Positions 1 through 7,627 of a stretch of 64,000 bases of DNA are shown piece after piece. The notes under the pieces were generated by a model, which was given only the letters and a program-made list of their open reading frames with translations, was not told the origin of the DNA and made no database searches. Source of the stretch: Thiocapsa rosea. Lineage in GTDB: Bacteria; Pseudomonadota; Gammaproteobacteria; Chromatiales; Chromatiaceae. Position 1 is the first letter of the stretch. Every line of letters begins with the position of its first letter. The position numbers and the translations under genes are program-made. Location of the stretch: assembly GCF_003634315.1 (NCBI RefSeq), contig NZ_RBXL01000001.1, forward strand, positions 5,312,501-5,376,500, written 5' to 3'.

Positions 1-2
1 CG

Positions 3-455
3 ACGGTGGACATGTCCCGGACCTATCTGGACTGGGCGCGCGATAATCTCGCGCTGAACGCGATCCCGATGCAGCGCCATGAACTGGTTCAGGCGGACTG
101 TCTGCAGTGGCTGGAAGAGGCCGCCGGCAAACGCCAATACGACCTCATTTTTTTGGATCCTCCCAGCTTCTCGACCTCCAAGCGGATGACGGAGACGCTC
201 GACATCCAGCGCGACCATGTCGGCCTGATTCGAGCCACCACCCGGCTGCTCAAGCCGGGCGGTCTGCTGGTGTTTTCGAACAATCTGCGCCGGTTTCGGC
301 TGTACGCGGAGGATCTGGCGGATCTCGAGATCCAGGATATCAGCCGCGAGACCATCCCTCGCGACTTTGCCCGCAACCCGCGGATCCACCAATGTTGGCG
401 CATCACCAAGCCTAGGTCGCCGTTCCCGCCGACCGATCCGCTCAGCTGTCGGTGA
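3..455 (+). CDS. rlmL: 23S rRNA methyltransferase RlmL (RlmKL), C-terminal part
   Basis: This is the C-terminal end of the bifunctional RlmL/RlmK enzyme, which methylates 23S rRNA at m2G2445 and m7G2069; only the RlmK-type Rossmann methyltransferase half lies in the window and the 5-prime part is cut off by the window edge. Visible family marks are LDWARDNLALN (SAM-binding region), QADCLQWL, the catalytic-loop motif DLIFLDPPSFS, the QRDH segment and the closing DFARNPRIHQCW. The reading frame is open to the window edge, so the ATG at position 12 is internal. The last 14 bases overlap the convergent end of the PufC-OmpA gene, so the final residues after ITK are unlike those of relatives. Confidence 0.9.
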   Translation, partial: TVDMSRTYLDWARDNLALNAIPMQRHELVQADCLQWLEEAAGKRQYDLIFLDPPSFSTSKRMTETLDIQRDHVGLIRATTRLLKPGGLLVFSNNLRRFRLYAEDLADLEIQDISRETIPRDFARNPRIHQCWRITKPRSPFPPTDPLSCR

Positions 456-3180
456 GGTTGCTCACCGCGTCGTTGCCGGTCTGCTCGATCATGACGATCT
501 CGACGCGCCGATTCTCGCGTCGCCCCCGATCGGTCGCGTTGTCGGCGATCGGCCGTTCGGCACCATAGCCCTCGGTGCTGAGTCGGCCGGGATCCACCCC
601 GCGCTCGATCAGAGCCTGCATGACCGATTCCGCACGCTGCCGAGACAGGGCCTGATTGATCTCCGGGTTGCCCAGGCTGTCCGTGTGCCCGGCGATCTTC
701 GCCTTCAGGTCGGATCTTGCTGCAAGCATCTCGGCGATACGGTCGAGCATCGGCAGCGCGCCTGCCGGCAGAACGGCGCTGCCGCTCGGGAACCGAAGCT
801 CCTCCCCGCCGAGGTTGACCACAATGCCCTCCGGGGTGATTCGTCCGCCGACCTCGGCCGCACCTTCATAAAGCGTGCGTAACCGTGTGATCGACTCCTT
901 GGCTTCGGCCAGCTCGTGCGCATGCTCCGTTGCCGCAGCCTGCTTGCGTGCCCGCAGATCCGCGGCGGCGGCGTCCGACTCGGCGAGCATTGCCCGCAAG
1001 GCATCCATTTCCTCCGTCAAGGCAGCGATCTGCGACTCGGACTCGGTGTCCGCTAAGGCGGCGTCGCGCTGCGCGCGGACCACGCCAAGCTGCTGCTGCA
1101 GGGCGACGCGCTCCTGATCGAGTCTTGCTCCGGCGGCCCGGAGCGCCGCTGCGCGCTCTTCGTCCAGCTTGGCGATCTGCCTCTCGGCTTCGGCCGCAAC
1201 GGCATCGCGCTGCCCACGAACTACGGCAAGCTGTTGCTGCAGGGCGGTGCGCTCTTGATCGAGCCTCGCCCCGGCAGCCCGCAGGACCGCGGCCCGTTCA
1301 TCCGACAGCTTGGCGAGCTGCCCCTGCGCCTCGGCCGAAACCGAATCGCGCTGCCCACGAACCACCGCAAGCTGCTGCTGCAGGGCGGTGCGCTCCTGAT
1401 CGAGCCTCGCGCCTGCAGCCCGAAGAGCCGCAGCCCGCTCTTCGCCCAGCTTCGCGATCTGCAACTCGGCCTCGGCCGCAACCGCATGACGCTGAGCGCG
1501 AACCACCGCAAGCTGTTGCTGCAGCGCGGTACGCTCCTGATCGAGCCTCGCCCCGGCAGCCCTCAGAGCCGCCGCTCGCTCTGCGGTCAATTTGGCGGCC
1601 TGCATCTGCGAATCGGCCGCGACCGCATCGCGCTGCCCGCGAACCACCGCAAGCTGTTGCTGCAGAGCAATCCGCTCCTGCTGCAACCTGGCATCCGCAG
1701 CCGCGCGATCCCCCTCGCCTTGACTCAGTGTCGCTGCATGCCGGCGATCGCGTTCGGCGATCTCGGTCTCGGCTTCGGCGATCGCGGCGTCGCGCTGCGA
1801 GCGAACGCTCTCCAGTTCTTGAAGCAGTGCAGTGCGCTCGGTTTCGGCTAGTCCGGCGTCCGACGCGACAGCAGGCTCAAGCGCTGGTTCGAGCGCGACC
1901 TCCGCCACGTCCTCCTGCATCGGCGCCTGCGTGTCATCCAGTGCCGCAATCAGCGCGCTTTCCGCACCCGGCTCCGCAAGCGCAAGCACCGCCGGCTCCT
2001 CCGGCACGACCCCCGGTCGTTCCGTGCGATATCCAGCCAGCTCGGGGTAGTCGCCTAGCATACTGACCCCGAGCAGCGGTTTGAAGGCACCTTTGTGGCA
2101 GGTGTCGCAAGCCACCTTAGGTGCATCGCCGGTGGGCCCCAGTCGCTCCGTGGGATACAAGGTCTTAAGGGGATTGAGATAGTCGCCGTTGAGCTCGCGC
2201 ACCATCCGAATGCCGTGCCACGCGGTGACGCGTTGCGGCGTGCTCTGTTCCCAAACACCCATCGCCCGGGTTTGGTGACAGTAGGTGCAGTTCACGCCCA
2301 GCGAATTAGACATATACATCATCAAGGCGTAGGTCCATTCCGCCTTCTTGATCGAGTTTCGGTTATCCGAGGGCAGTGCCGTCAATCCCTGAACGGAGAC
2401 CTGAGCGTCGCCGTCGAAAAACGGCGTCAAGGGATCAAACGGAAGCGACGAGTTACCGACGGTCCGCATGCCCGACGTGTTTTGGCCCGCCTTGACGCCG
2501 GTTATCCCGGCCGACGGGGTCGTAGGTCCGAGGTTGGTGAACCAGGTACCGGAGGGGACCGCCTGGCCGCGGTGGCAGGTCCAACAGGTGACACCGGTCC
2601 CCGCGACATGAGACTTCCAATTCGAATTGATGTCCCGTGTCATCTGCAGCATTTGCCGCGAGACAACCTTGGTGTATTTCTCGTCCGAGGCCAAGTTCTC
2701 GGTGTTGTGGCAGTATTCGCAGCCCTCTTTGGGAGCGACCCAAGTCGACATCGCCTGCATCAGGCGTGCGAGTTCGAGTGCATCCAGGTCAGTGAGCACC
2801 TGGATGTTTTCATTGACCTCCGTCGCGAGGGGTATCGCGGGGTCCGGCGGATCGCGAGGCTCGGGTTCGGGAATGCTGTGGATATCGGCCGCTGCCATCA
2901 ATCGACCGGGTTTATCGATGTGGATCATCGACGTGCCGCGCTCTCCCCACTGGACGCTCTCCGTGCGATCGCAACCGACCAGGCTCAAAAGACTGCACAC
3001 CATCAGACCGGTCACCACCCGGGTCGAGCCTCTGCGAGTCGATGCGCGATGCGAATGAATGGAACTGTCTAGGGTTGACGACGGCACAGCGCCAATGGCC
3101 GTTTGCCGGTCGATCCGCTGCATGCGCCGGTGCGCAACGTGCACCCACGCGTGCTCCGAAGTGCCTGCGGGACACCTCAT
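442..3180 (-). CDS. PufC-type tetrahaem reaction-centre cytochrome fused to coiled coil and OmpA domain
   Basis: The protein has 912 residues with the start at 3180, chosen because GGAGG lies 8 bases upstream. A basic stretch and a hydrophobic segment end in a lipobox LVGC (Cys70) followed by Asp, which in enterobacteria keeps lipoproteins in the inner membrane. Residues about 84-390 are a full photosynthetic reaction-centre cytochrome c subunit: haem motifs CEYCH (154), CWTCH (199), CTYCH (298) and CDTCH (358), with family segments TWVAPKEGC, MTRDINSNW, STPQR and DYPEL. Normal PufC ends there, at about 340 residues. Here a linker, a helical region (about 443-775) with nearly five 47-residue repeats, and an OmpA/Pal-like domain (about 780-900, GHTDSLG and NRRVEI) follow. 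Known PufC passes electrons from HiPIP or cytochrome c to the special pair; tethering to peptidoglycan is inference. The 70 residues before the lipobox are unusually long, so a later start is possible. Confidence 0.88.
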   Translation of the reverse strand: MRCPAGTSEHAWVHVAHRRMQRIDRQTAIGAVPSSTLDSSIHSHRASTRRGSTRVVTGLMVCSLLSLVGCDRTESVQWGERGTSMIHIDKPGRLMAAADIHSIPEPEPRDPPDPAIPLATEVNENIQVLTDLDALELARLMQAMSTWVAPKEGCEYCHNTENLASDEKYTKVVSRQMLQMTRDINSNWKSHVAGTGVTCWTCHRGQAVPSGTWFTNLGPTTPSAGITGVKAGQNTSGMRTVGNSSLPFDPLTPFFDGDAQVSVQGLTALPSDNRNSIKKAEWTYALMMYMSNSLGVNCTYCHQTRAMGVWEQSTPQRVTAWHGIRMVRELNGDYLNPLKTLYPTERLGPTGDAPKVACDTCHKGAFKPLLGVSMLGDYPELAGYRTERPGVVPEEPAVLALAEPGAESALIAALDDTQAPMQEDVAEVALEPALEPAVASDAGLAETERTALLQELESVRSQRDAAIAEAETEIAERDRRHAATLSQGEGDRAAADARLQQERIALQQQLAVVRGQRDAVAADSQMQAAKLTAERAAALRAAGARLDQERTALQQQLAVVRAQRHAVAAEAELQIAKLGEERAAALRAAGARLDQERTALQQQLAVVRGQRDSVSAEAQGQLAKLSDERAAVLRAAGARLDQERTALQQQLAVVRGQRDAVAAEAERQIAKLDEERAAALRAAGARLDQERVALQQQLGVVRAQRDAALADTESESQIAALTEEMDALRAMLAESDAAAADLRARKQAAATEHAHELAEAKESITRLRTLYEGAAEVGGRITPEGIVVNLGGEELRFPSGSAVLPAGALPMLDRIAEMLAARSDLKAKIAGHTDSLGNPEINQALSRQRAESVMQALIERGVDPGRLSTEGYGAERPIADNATDRGRRENRRVEIVMIEQTGNDAVSNLTDS
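1062..1692 (-). repeat. 141-bp tandem repeat (47 residues) inside the coiled coil
   Basis: About 4.6 head-to-tail copies of a 47-codon unit, recognisable by GARLDQERTALQQQLAVVR and EERAAALRAA, encode the central helical rod of the PufC-OmpA protein. The copies are nearly identical, which suggests recent amplification and a variable rod length between strains. Confidence 0.9.
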
Positions 3181-3412
3181 CGCTGTGACCTCCAATGCTC
3201 GATGCCCTGCGTCCGGCTGCACCGGACGATCGGCTCTGTTTTAGTGGCGTGATGGCGAGACCAATGCCCCGGTCTCCGGCCCGTGTCTCCGGGTCCATCG
3301 ATCTTTTGGCCCGAGTGCAGCGTGCAGCCCTGTCGCGTCGATCGAGCCCGCTCCGGCTGAACCGGTATCTTTGCGCCGACCCGTCACTGTTCTTGTCGGT
3401 CGGCGCATCGGT

Positions 3413-3742
3413 CTAAGCTGCGGCATTGGGCTTGAAGTTTCGGCACCAGCCGTCGACCGGCACCAAACGTTTACCGAAGAAGGAACAGGGTCCGAGCGGC
3501 TCGCCCGGCTCCCCGGAGAACAACTGACACTCGCTGCATTTCTGCTCGACCGTGTGCTTGGGGTATTTGGCCTGGTCGACCTGCGTGGTATCCAAGCGGA
3601 AACCCATTGACTTCGCGTAGGCGTCGTCTTCGGTCAAGACAGCCGTCTTCGCTTCCTCGGCAAGGCTCCAGCGACTCAGGGCGAGTGCGGACCCTCCCGC
3701 CACGAGTTGAAGCATGAAGGTCCGGCGATTGCATTCGCTCAT
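3413..3742 (-). CDS. hip: High-potential iron-sulfur protein (HiPIP)
   Basis: This is a small periplasmic 4Fe-4S electron carrier, which in purple sulfur bacteria reduces the haems of the reaction-centre cytochrome. The protein has 109 residues with the start at 3742 (GAGGG 8 bases upstream). It opens with a twin-arginine signal (NRRTFMLQLVAGG), as expected for a carrier that is exported folded. The four cluster ligands are Cys69, Cys72, Cys86 and Cys100 in the spacing C-x2-C-x13-C-x13-C, with the family segments CSECQLF and GWCRNF. It sits 232 bases upstream of the PufC-OmpA gene and 150 bases downstream of soxZ on the same strand. This makes it the natural electron link between the Sox-like proteins and the tetrahaem protein; that role is inferred from context. 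Confidence 0.92.
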   Translation of the reverse strand: MSECNRRTFMLQLVAGGSALALSRWSLAEEAKTAVLTEDDAYAKSMGFRLDTTQVDQAKYPKHTVEQKCSECQLFSGEPGEPLGPCSFFGKRLVPVDGWCRNFKPNAAA

Positions 3743-3892
3743 GGTGTTTGCCCTCGTTCGTTTGGTGGTGTGTGTCACGTTGCAACGGGCTCCGTCATGG
3801 AAACGAAACCCGTTAGGCCGGCTTTCCCCGATCGCTGCCCCGACTGGAGACACGATCGGATGTTCCAGCGCCGCTGCCGTCCGGTATCGACG

Positions 3893-4204
3893 TCACAGGA
3901 TCGAGGCCGAACCGGTTCCCAGGTCACCCACGTTGTCCGTCCAGGTGACGTTGAGGCGATCACCCGGCTCGCCGCCCTTGAATCGAAACGCGATCAAGGG
4001 ATCCTTCGAAACGGCGATGCTCAAACGCGCCTGTAGCACCGTGCGATCGCCGAGCTTGACCTCGACATCGCTGATGTAGTGGGCGCGGCGCCCCTTCCCC
4101 GATGCATCCAACCCCAGTCCTGTCTCCATTGGATGCGGCATCAAGACCATCACCTCGGTGATGCCGTCGTTGCTTCTTGCGCGGATTCGTATCGGATCAG
4201 CCAT
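3893..4204 (-). CDS. soxZ: Sulfur-compound carrier subunit SoxZ
   Basis: SoxZ pairs with SoxY to form the periplasmic carrier on which thiosulfate sulfur is oxidised. The protein has 103 residues, normal for the family, and shows the immunoglobulin-like fold marks DGITEVMVLMPHPMETG, HYISDVEVKLGDRTVL and SKDPLIAFRFKGGEPGD. It carries no signal peptide, as is usual because it is exported with SoxY. It follows the soxY-like gene by 54 bases on the same strand, and a HiPIP gene comes next. No soxB, soxA or soxX in their usual full-length forms are in the window. Confidence 0.9.
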   Translation of the reverse strand: MADPIRIRARSNDGITEVMVLMPHPMETGLGLDASGKGRRAHYISDVEVKLGDRTVLQARLSIAVSKDPLIAFRFKGGEPGDRLNVTWTDNVGDLGTGSASIL

Positions 4205-4258
4205 CCTGTTTCACTCTCGTTCGCCCCCGAAAGAGGCCCCTCCTCGGGGCTCGGATGC

Positions 4259-4810
4259 TCAAACGCATCCGCCAACCGTGACACGCGTCTGCGCGACCCG
4301 TGAGTAGAGACGACCACTCGCCCTCACCACCGCGTATACCGGACCGCTTTGCGCCAGCTTCAGGCGTACCGAGACGAATGGATCGGTCCCGCTCGGAATC
4401 TCGAAGCAAACCGCGGCCGGATACGGATTGCTCGCGACCAGGACGTAAATCTCCGAGACTCCATCGAGTGTGCTCGACACCGTCACGGGCACGACGGCCC
4501 CGTCCTCGACGACGCCGGGCAAGGTCACATCGACAACTGTGTCATTCGCCGAGGTGCTCCCGAGAATGGCGAGCGCCTCGTCCATCGTCGTGGCTGAGAA
4601 GAGGTCGGCGCATTGCGGTGTCTGCGCGTGAACGGAGCCGAGCAGACCGCTTTGCAACAACACCCAAAACAGGCCACCGGTCACGATCAAACCGCGCCGA
4701 TCACGATCGACGTCGGCCTCGTCCTCGGTCCCGTCCGTCCCGATCGAAACAGCCGTGGCGTGAGGCCGCGCCGCATCGACAGCGTGTTTGTGTCCGAGCC
4801 GGGAGATCAT
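4259..4810 (-). CDS. soxY: SoxY-like carrier protein with altered C-terminal arm
   Basis: This is the sulfur-carrying partner of SoxZ, with substrate held on a cysteine in the flexible C-terminal arm. The start at 4810 gives 183 residues; its ATG overlaps the TGA of the DUF1566 gene (ATGA), implying translational coupling. A possible twin-arginine signal (DRDRRGLIVTGG, residues 36-46) precedes the mature part. Family segments include SEIYVLVASNPYPAA, GTDPFVSVRLKLAQS and VYAVVRASGRLYS. The protein ends VTVGGCV: the carrier cysteine (Cys182) is present, but the usual GGCGG ending is shortened to GGCV. It probably works with the neighbouring SoxZ; whether the shortened arm accepts the usual substrate cannot be told from sequence. 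Confidence 0.85.
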   Translation of the reverse strand: MISRLGHKHAVDAARPHATAVSIGTDGTEDEADVDRDRRGLIVTGGLFWVLLQSGLLGSVHAQTPQCADLFSATTMDEALAILGSTSANDTVVDVTLPGVVEDGAVVPVTVSSTLDGVSEIYVLVASNPYPAAVCFEIPSGTDPFVSVRLKLAQSGPVYAVVRASGRLYSRVAQTRVTVGGCV

Positions 4811-5346
4811 GGTGCCGTGCGCACGAGGCGGACCGCATGTCGCTCGGTTTTCGCCACATGCTGCACGCCCTCCGGTCCGAAGCTCAGGGCGTATGCGTGG
4901 TCCTCGAAGCCTTCGCCCGGTCGCAACGAAGCAGTCCAGAAGAGGCTCGGCGGGGTGCTCGGAAACACAGCAAGGTTGATTCGCGGGTTCTCGCATTGCC
5001 TCTCGGCAATCATTGCGAGATCGCGCAGTTGCGGCACGCGCCAGTCGTTGAAGAAACGTACTCCGCTCGCGTTCGTCGTTGCCGCAAGCTCCTGAGCCCC
5101 CGGCCAGTCATAAACGGCTGCTTCCCCGACACACGTACTGCCGGACCAGCTCTGTCCTGTGGAGCAGCGCATCCACATCAGCTGGGCGACCTCATCCGTC
5201 ACGGTGCCGTCCCCGTTGTCGCTGAACCGTTCCGTCGGCGACGACAACGGATAGCGGCTGGTGTCGCAGGTTTGTTCGGCGAAGCTCGGGGCGACGAGGA
5301 CGCCTTGAACGATCATCAAAACGAATGCAGCTCTGCCCGGCATCAT
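4807..5346 (-). CDS. DUF1566 domain protein, secreted
   Basis: A 179-residue protein with a signal peptide (MMPGRAAFVLMIVQG, cleavage likely near PSFA-EQ) and a DUF1566 (Lcl C-terminal) domain. This is marked by RFSDNGDGTVTDEVAQLMWMRC, the segment WRVPQLRDL, LFWTASLRPGE and a final HAVRLVR. Such domains occur in secreted or surface proteins of unknown role. The start at 5346 was preferred over 5409 because it gives a clean signal peptide and has GAGG 9 bases upstream. The stop overlaps the SoxY start, so the product is made together with the carrier and may act as its periplasmic partner; that is inference. Confidence 0.75.
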   Translation of the reverse strand: MMPGRAAFVLMIVQGVLVAPSFAEQTCDTSRYPLSSPTERFSDNGDGTVTDEVAQLMWMRCSTGQSWSGSTCVGEAAVYDWPGAQELAATTNASGVRFFNDWRVPQLRDLAMIAERQCENPRINLAVFPSTPPSLFWTASLRPGEGFEDHAYALSFGPEGVQHVAKTERHAVRLVRTAP

Positions 5347-5477
5347 CGGATACAGCCTCGAAGACTGAAGAATCACGACACGCGACTGTCGACACGACAT
5401 TGTCGACACCGCACATCATCCATCGGCAGGCTAACCTCAAAGAGAGACCTGCCGATGGCCCGTCATTTCAAGTCGGG

Positions 5478-5990
5478 TCAGGGCTTGGTGTCGACGCCGA
5501 TGCCGGTCGGTGTTCGTGCGAAACCGGTGCCGTATTCGACGACAATCGGTGTCGTCTGCTCGCTTGCCAGACCGGGGGTGATCTCCTTGCCGCGATGCAG
5601 ATAGAAGGCGTAGGCTTCCATGGCGGTCATGTCGTCTCCATCGACGTCGAGCCTCGCCCCTGCCTGGGGGTTCTCGATGCACCAATTCACCATCTCACGA
5701 AAGGGAATGACCTTGCCGTACATCGTCATGTACTTCGGAAAGGTTTGCGGATTGGACGCAGCCGTATCGGGATGACAGTTTCCACAGGCGAGACCATTGG
5801 TCGTCATATCCGCACGGCTGCCGTGCCAAAGGTCATACCCCAAGGCGATCGATTCGACCAAAGCCGCCTTCTGCTCTGCAAGCTCTTCATCCGTAAAGGG
5901 CGCACGTGCCAAACTGGTCCCTGCCGCAAGAACCGCGGCGACCGCCGACACCGCCAAGATCCGGTCGATCTTCAGCATCTTATTCGTCAT
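5478..5990 (-). CDS. Single-haem c-type cytochrome related to SoxA/TsdA haem domains
   Basis: The protein has 170 residues with a signal peptide (hydrophobic stretch to about residue 28) and one haem motif, CGNCH (69-73). The following pattern, FPKYMTMYGKV then EMVNWCIENP and a YAFYLHRG helix, matches the haem domain of thiosulfate dehydrogenase TsdA and the C-terminal domain of SoxA. In those proteins a cysteine in the N-x-C segment is the distal haem ligand; here that is Cys104. Those enzymes join thiosulfate to a sulfur acceptor or to itself, so a similar reaction on the nearby SoxY cysteine is plausible. AGGGGAG lies just before the start, 11 bases after the phosphoesterase stop. Confidence 0.75.
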   Translation of the reverse strand: MTNKMLKIDRILAVSAVAAVLAAGTSLARAPFTDEELAEQKAALVESIALGYDLWHGSRADMTTNGLACGNCHPDTAASNPQTFPKYMTMYGKVIPFREMVNWCIENPQAGARLDVDGDDMTAMEAYAFYLHRGKEITPGLASEQTTPIVVEYGTGFARTPTGIGVDTKP

Positions 5991-6001
5991 GATCGCTCCC
6001 C

Positions 6002-7021
6002 TTAGACCTTGAACCCGTCTCTCATAAATGGTGTCAGCGAGTCTTCGAACGGTTGGTACTGGACCAGACCCTCGAAAGATTCGCTCAGATCGATGACCTG
6101 TGTACCCATCCCGTCAGTCGAGATCGACGGATCCGCCCGATTCATCCGAGTCTCGGGGAAAGCAAGTTCCACAGGGGGATAAGGCCAAGGCCAGGCCGTT
6201 CCGAGGGCCGCAACGGAACTCATGTTTCCGATCCGGTTGTATAGCGTCTGATGGACATGACCGTGATAGGACATGACGTTGTCGAACTTCGACAGGATCT
6301 CGCGAATTTCGGGCGCGTCCGAGGTTTGGAAGTTCCAGCGCGGGTAGTAATCCCACAGCGGCGAATGCGTGAAGATCACAACAGGCGTGTCCGGCGCCAG
6401 GTCCTTGACGTCGTTGGCGAGCCATTCGAGCTGCTTCTCGTGCACGCCCCATGGACCGGGGATCGGGCTCTCGAGCATTTCCATGACCGTCATGCGCTCG
6501 AGCGGGGTCATTCCGGCTCCGGTCCAAAAGTCCCGAACCAAAATGGAGTTGAGGCCGATGAAATGCACCCCCTTGTGATTGAACGACCAGGTCTCGTCGC
6601 CGAAAAGCCCCCGCCACGCATCACCCATATCGAGATACCAATCGTGCTCGCCGGGGATGATCTTCATCGGCATCTTCAGATCCGCGAGGATCTTGCTCCC
6701 TTTCACCAACTGGTCTTCCGTTCCGTTTTGTGCGACGTCGCCGCCGAACAGCACAAAGTCGGGAAGCGGCGTCATCGCATTGACCTGGGCTACCGCCTCT
6801 GCGAGCTGTTGGTCGAACTTGTGGTCGGGCATGCTGTAGAGATGCGCGTCGCTGATGATGGCGAATCGGAATGGCTCGACGCCCCGCTTACCCGTTTGCG
6901 CGCGGACGATATCGACAACGCCGAGATTGATTCCGACCGCCTGCGCGACCAAAGTCGTCAAGCCGGCCTTGCCGGCAAACGACAGAAACTGCCTTCTGCT
7001 GTGATCTACAATGTCAGACAT
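6002..7021 (-). CDS. Tat-exported calcineurin-like metallophosphoesterase
   Basis: The protein has 339 residues; the start at 7021 was chosen over an upstream GTG because GAGGTGGAG precedes it. A twin-arginine signal (HSRRQFLSFAG, residues 7-17) leads into a single metallophosphoesterase domain. Metal-site motifs are SDAH (57-60), GGD (93-95), GEHD (124-127, a variant of GNHD), FTHS (217-220) and YHGHVH (252-257). SoxB, the hydrolase of the Sox pathway, belongs to the same superfamily but is about 560 residues with an extra 5-nucleotidase domain, which is absent here. Being first in a run with SoxYZ and a SoxA/TsdA-like cytochrome, it may replace SoxB in releasing sulfate from SoxY; this is inference, and a plain periplasmic phosphoesterase is the alternative. 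Confidence 0.8.
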   Translation of the reverse strand: MSDIVDHSRRQFLSFAGKAGLTTLVAQAVGINLGVVDIVRAQTGKRGVEPFRFAIISDAHLYSMPDHKFDQQLAEAVAQVNAMTPLPDFVLFGGDVAQNGTEDQLVKGSKILADLKMPMKIIPGEHDWYLDMGDAWRGLFGDETWSFNHKGVHFIGLNSILVRDFWTGAGMTPLERMTVMEMLESPIPGPWGVHEKQLEWLANDVKDLAPDTPVVIFTHSPLWDYYPRWNFQTSDAPEIREILSKFDNVMSYHGHVHQTLYNRIGNMSSVAALGTAWPWPYPPVELAFPETRMNRADPSISTDGMGTQVIDLSESFEGLVQYQPFEDSLTPFMRDGFKV

Positions 7022-7627
7022 TGTTGTCTCCACCTCGTTGTTGGCGTCTTCTGAACAGCGCCGATAGTGTTGTCACGTGTCCAAGATCCATTCAACGCAT
7101 CGACAGGGCAATGAGCTGCGTCTGACCGAGCGAAGCGATTTCACAGGATTCCAACCTGCGATCATCCGAGCGGAAATTTCTATCGCTTTAGTCGTTATCA
7201 CCTATCGTCATTATTGACGTAACAAGGATGTAGTGTTGACAGGAATGGTGTCAAGCGTCCGACCAAAATAATTTTATCGGCGAACTTCATAAAGACTATT
7301 CCATCATATTAGTAAAATCGAATACGGTGGAGCTATTGAGATGGACATTGCTCTCAATCCGAGTACGCGAATTCAATGAATGAGGTGTGGTTATTCGAAA
7401 AGGCTGGATTGAAAGAGCCGTTCGAATGGCCAAGGTGAATATGCAGTCGCGCGGAGTGCGCAACCTATTCTCCCCGAAGTCTCTGCCGATCAAAAGCGTC
7501 AGACAGACCCGGTGACTGCGTTATCATGTCGATCCATCGGGATGATGAACGAAGAGCGACGCCTCGAAATCAAAGCGTCGGTCGAGGCGCAGACGCGCAC
7601 ACCCACACACGAAGACGGAGTCGATCA
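7022..7627. promoter_or_regulatory. Intergenic region upstream of the Sox/PufC cluster, AT-rich, with dyads
   Basis: About 600 bases with no credible gene. Bases 7150-7400 are clearly richer in AT than their surroundings. Two dyads are visible: CGTCA-TTAT-TGACG at 7206-7219 and TTGACA-N7-TGTCAA at 7236-7254. Read on the minus strand, the second gives a perfect -35 hexamer TTGACA pointing at the phosphoesterase gene, with a poor -10 (TACATC) 16 bases on. A regulated promoter for the cluster is therefore likely here, but no regulator can be named. Confidence 0.45.

Noticed and set aside
930-2066. 378-residue Pro/Arg-rich plus-strand frame
   Set aside because: Antisense of the repeated coiled coil; its own repetitiveness comes from the 141-bp units.
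7296-7493. 65-residue minus-strand frame in the regulatory island
   Set aside because: AT-rich, no ribosome site, no family; more likely chance.
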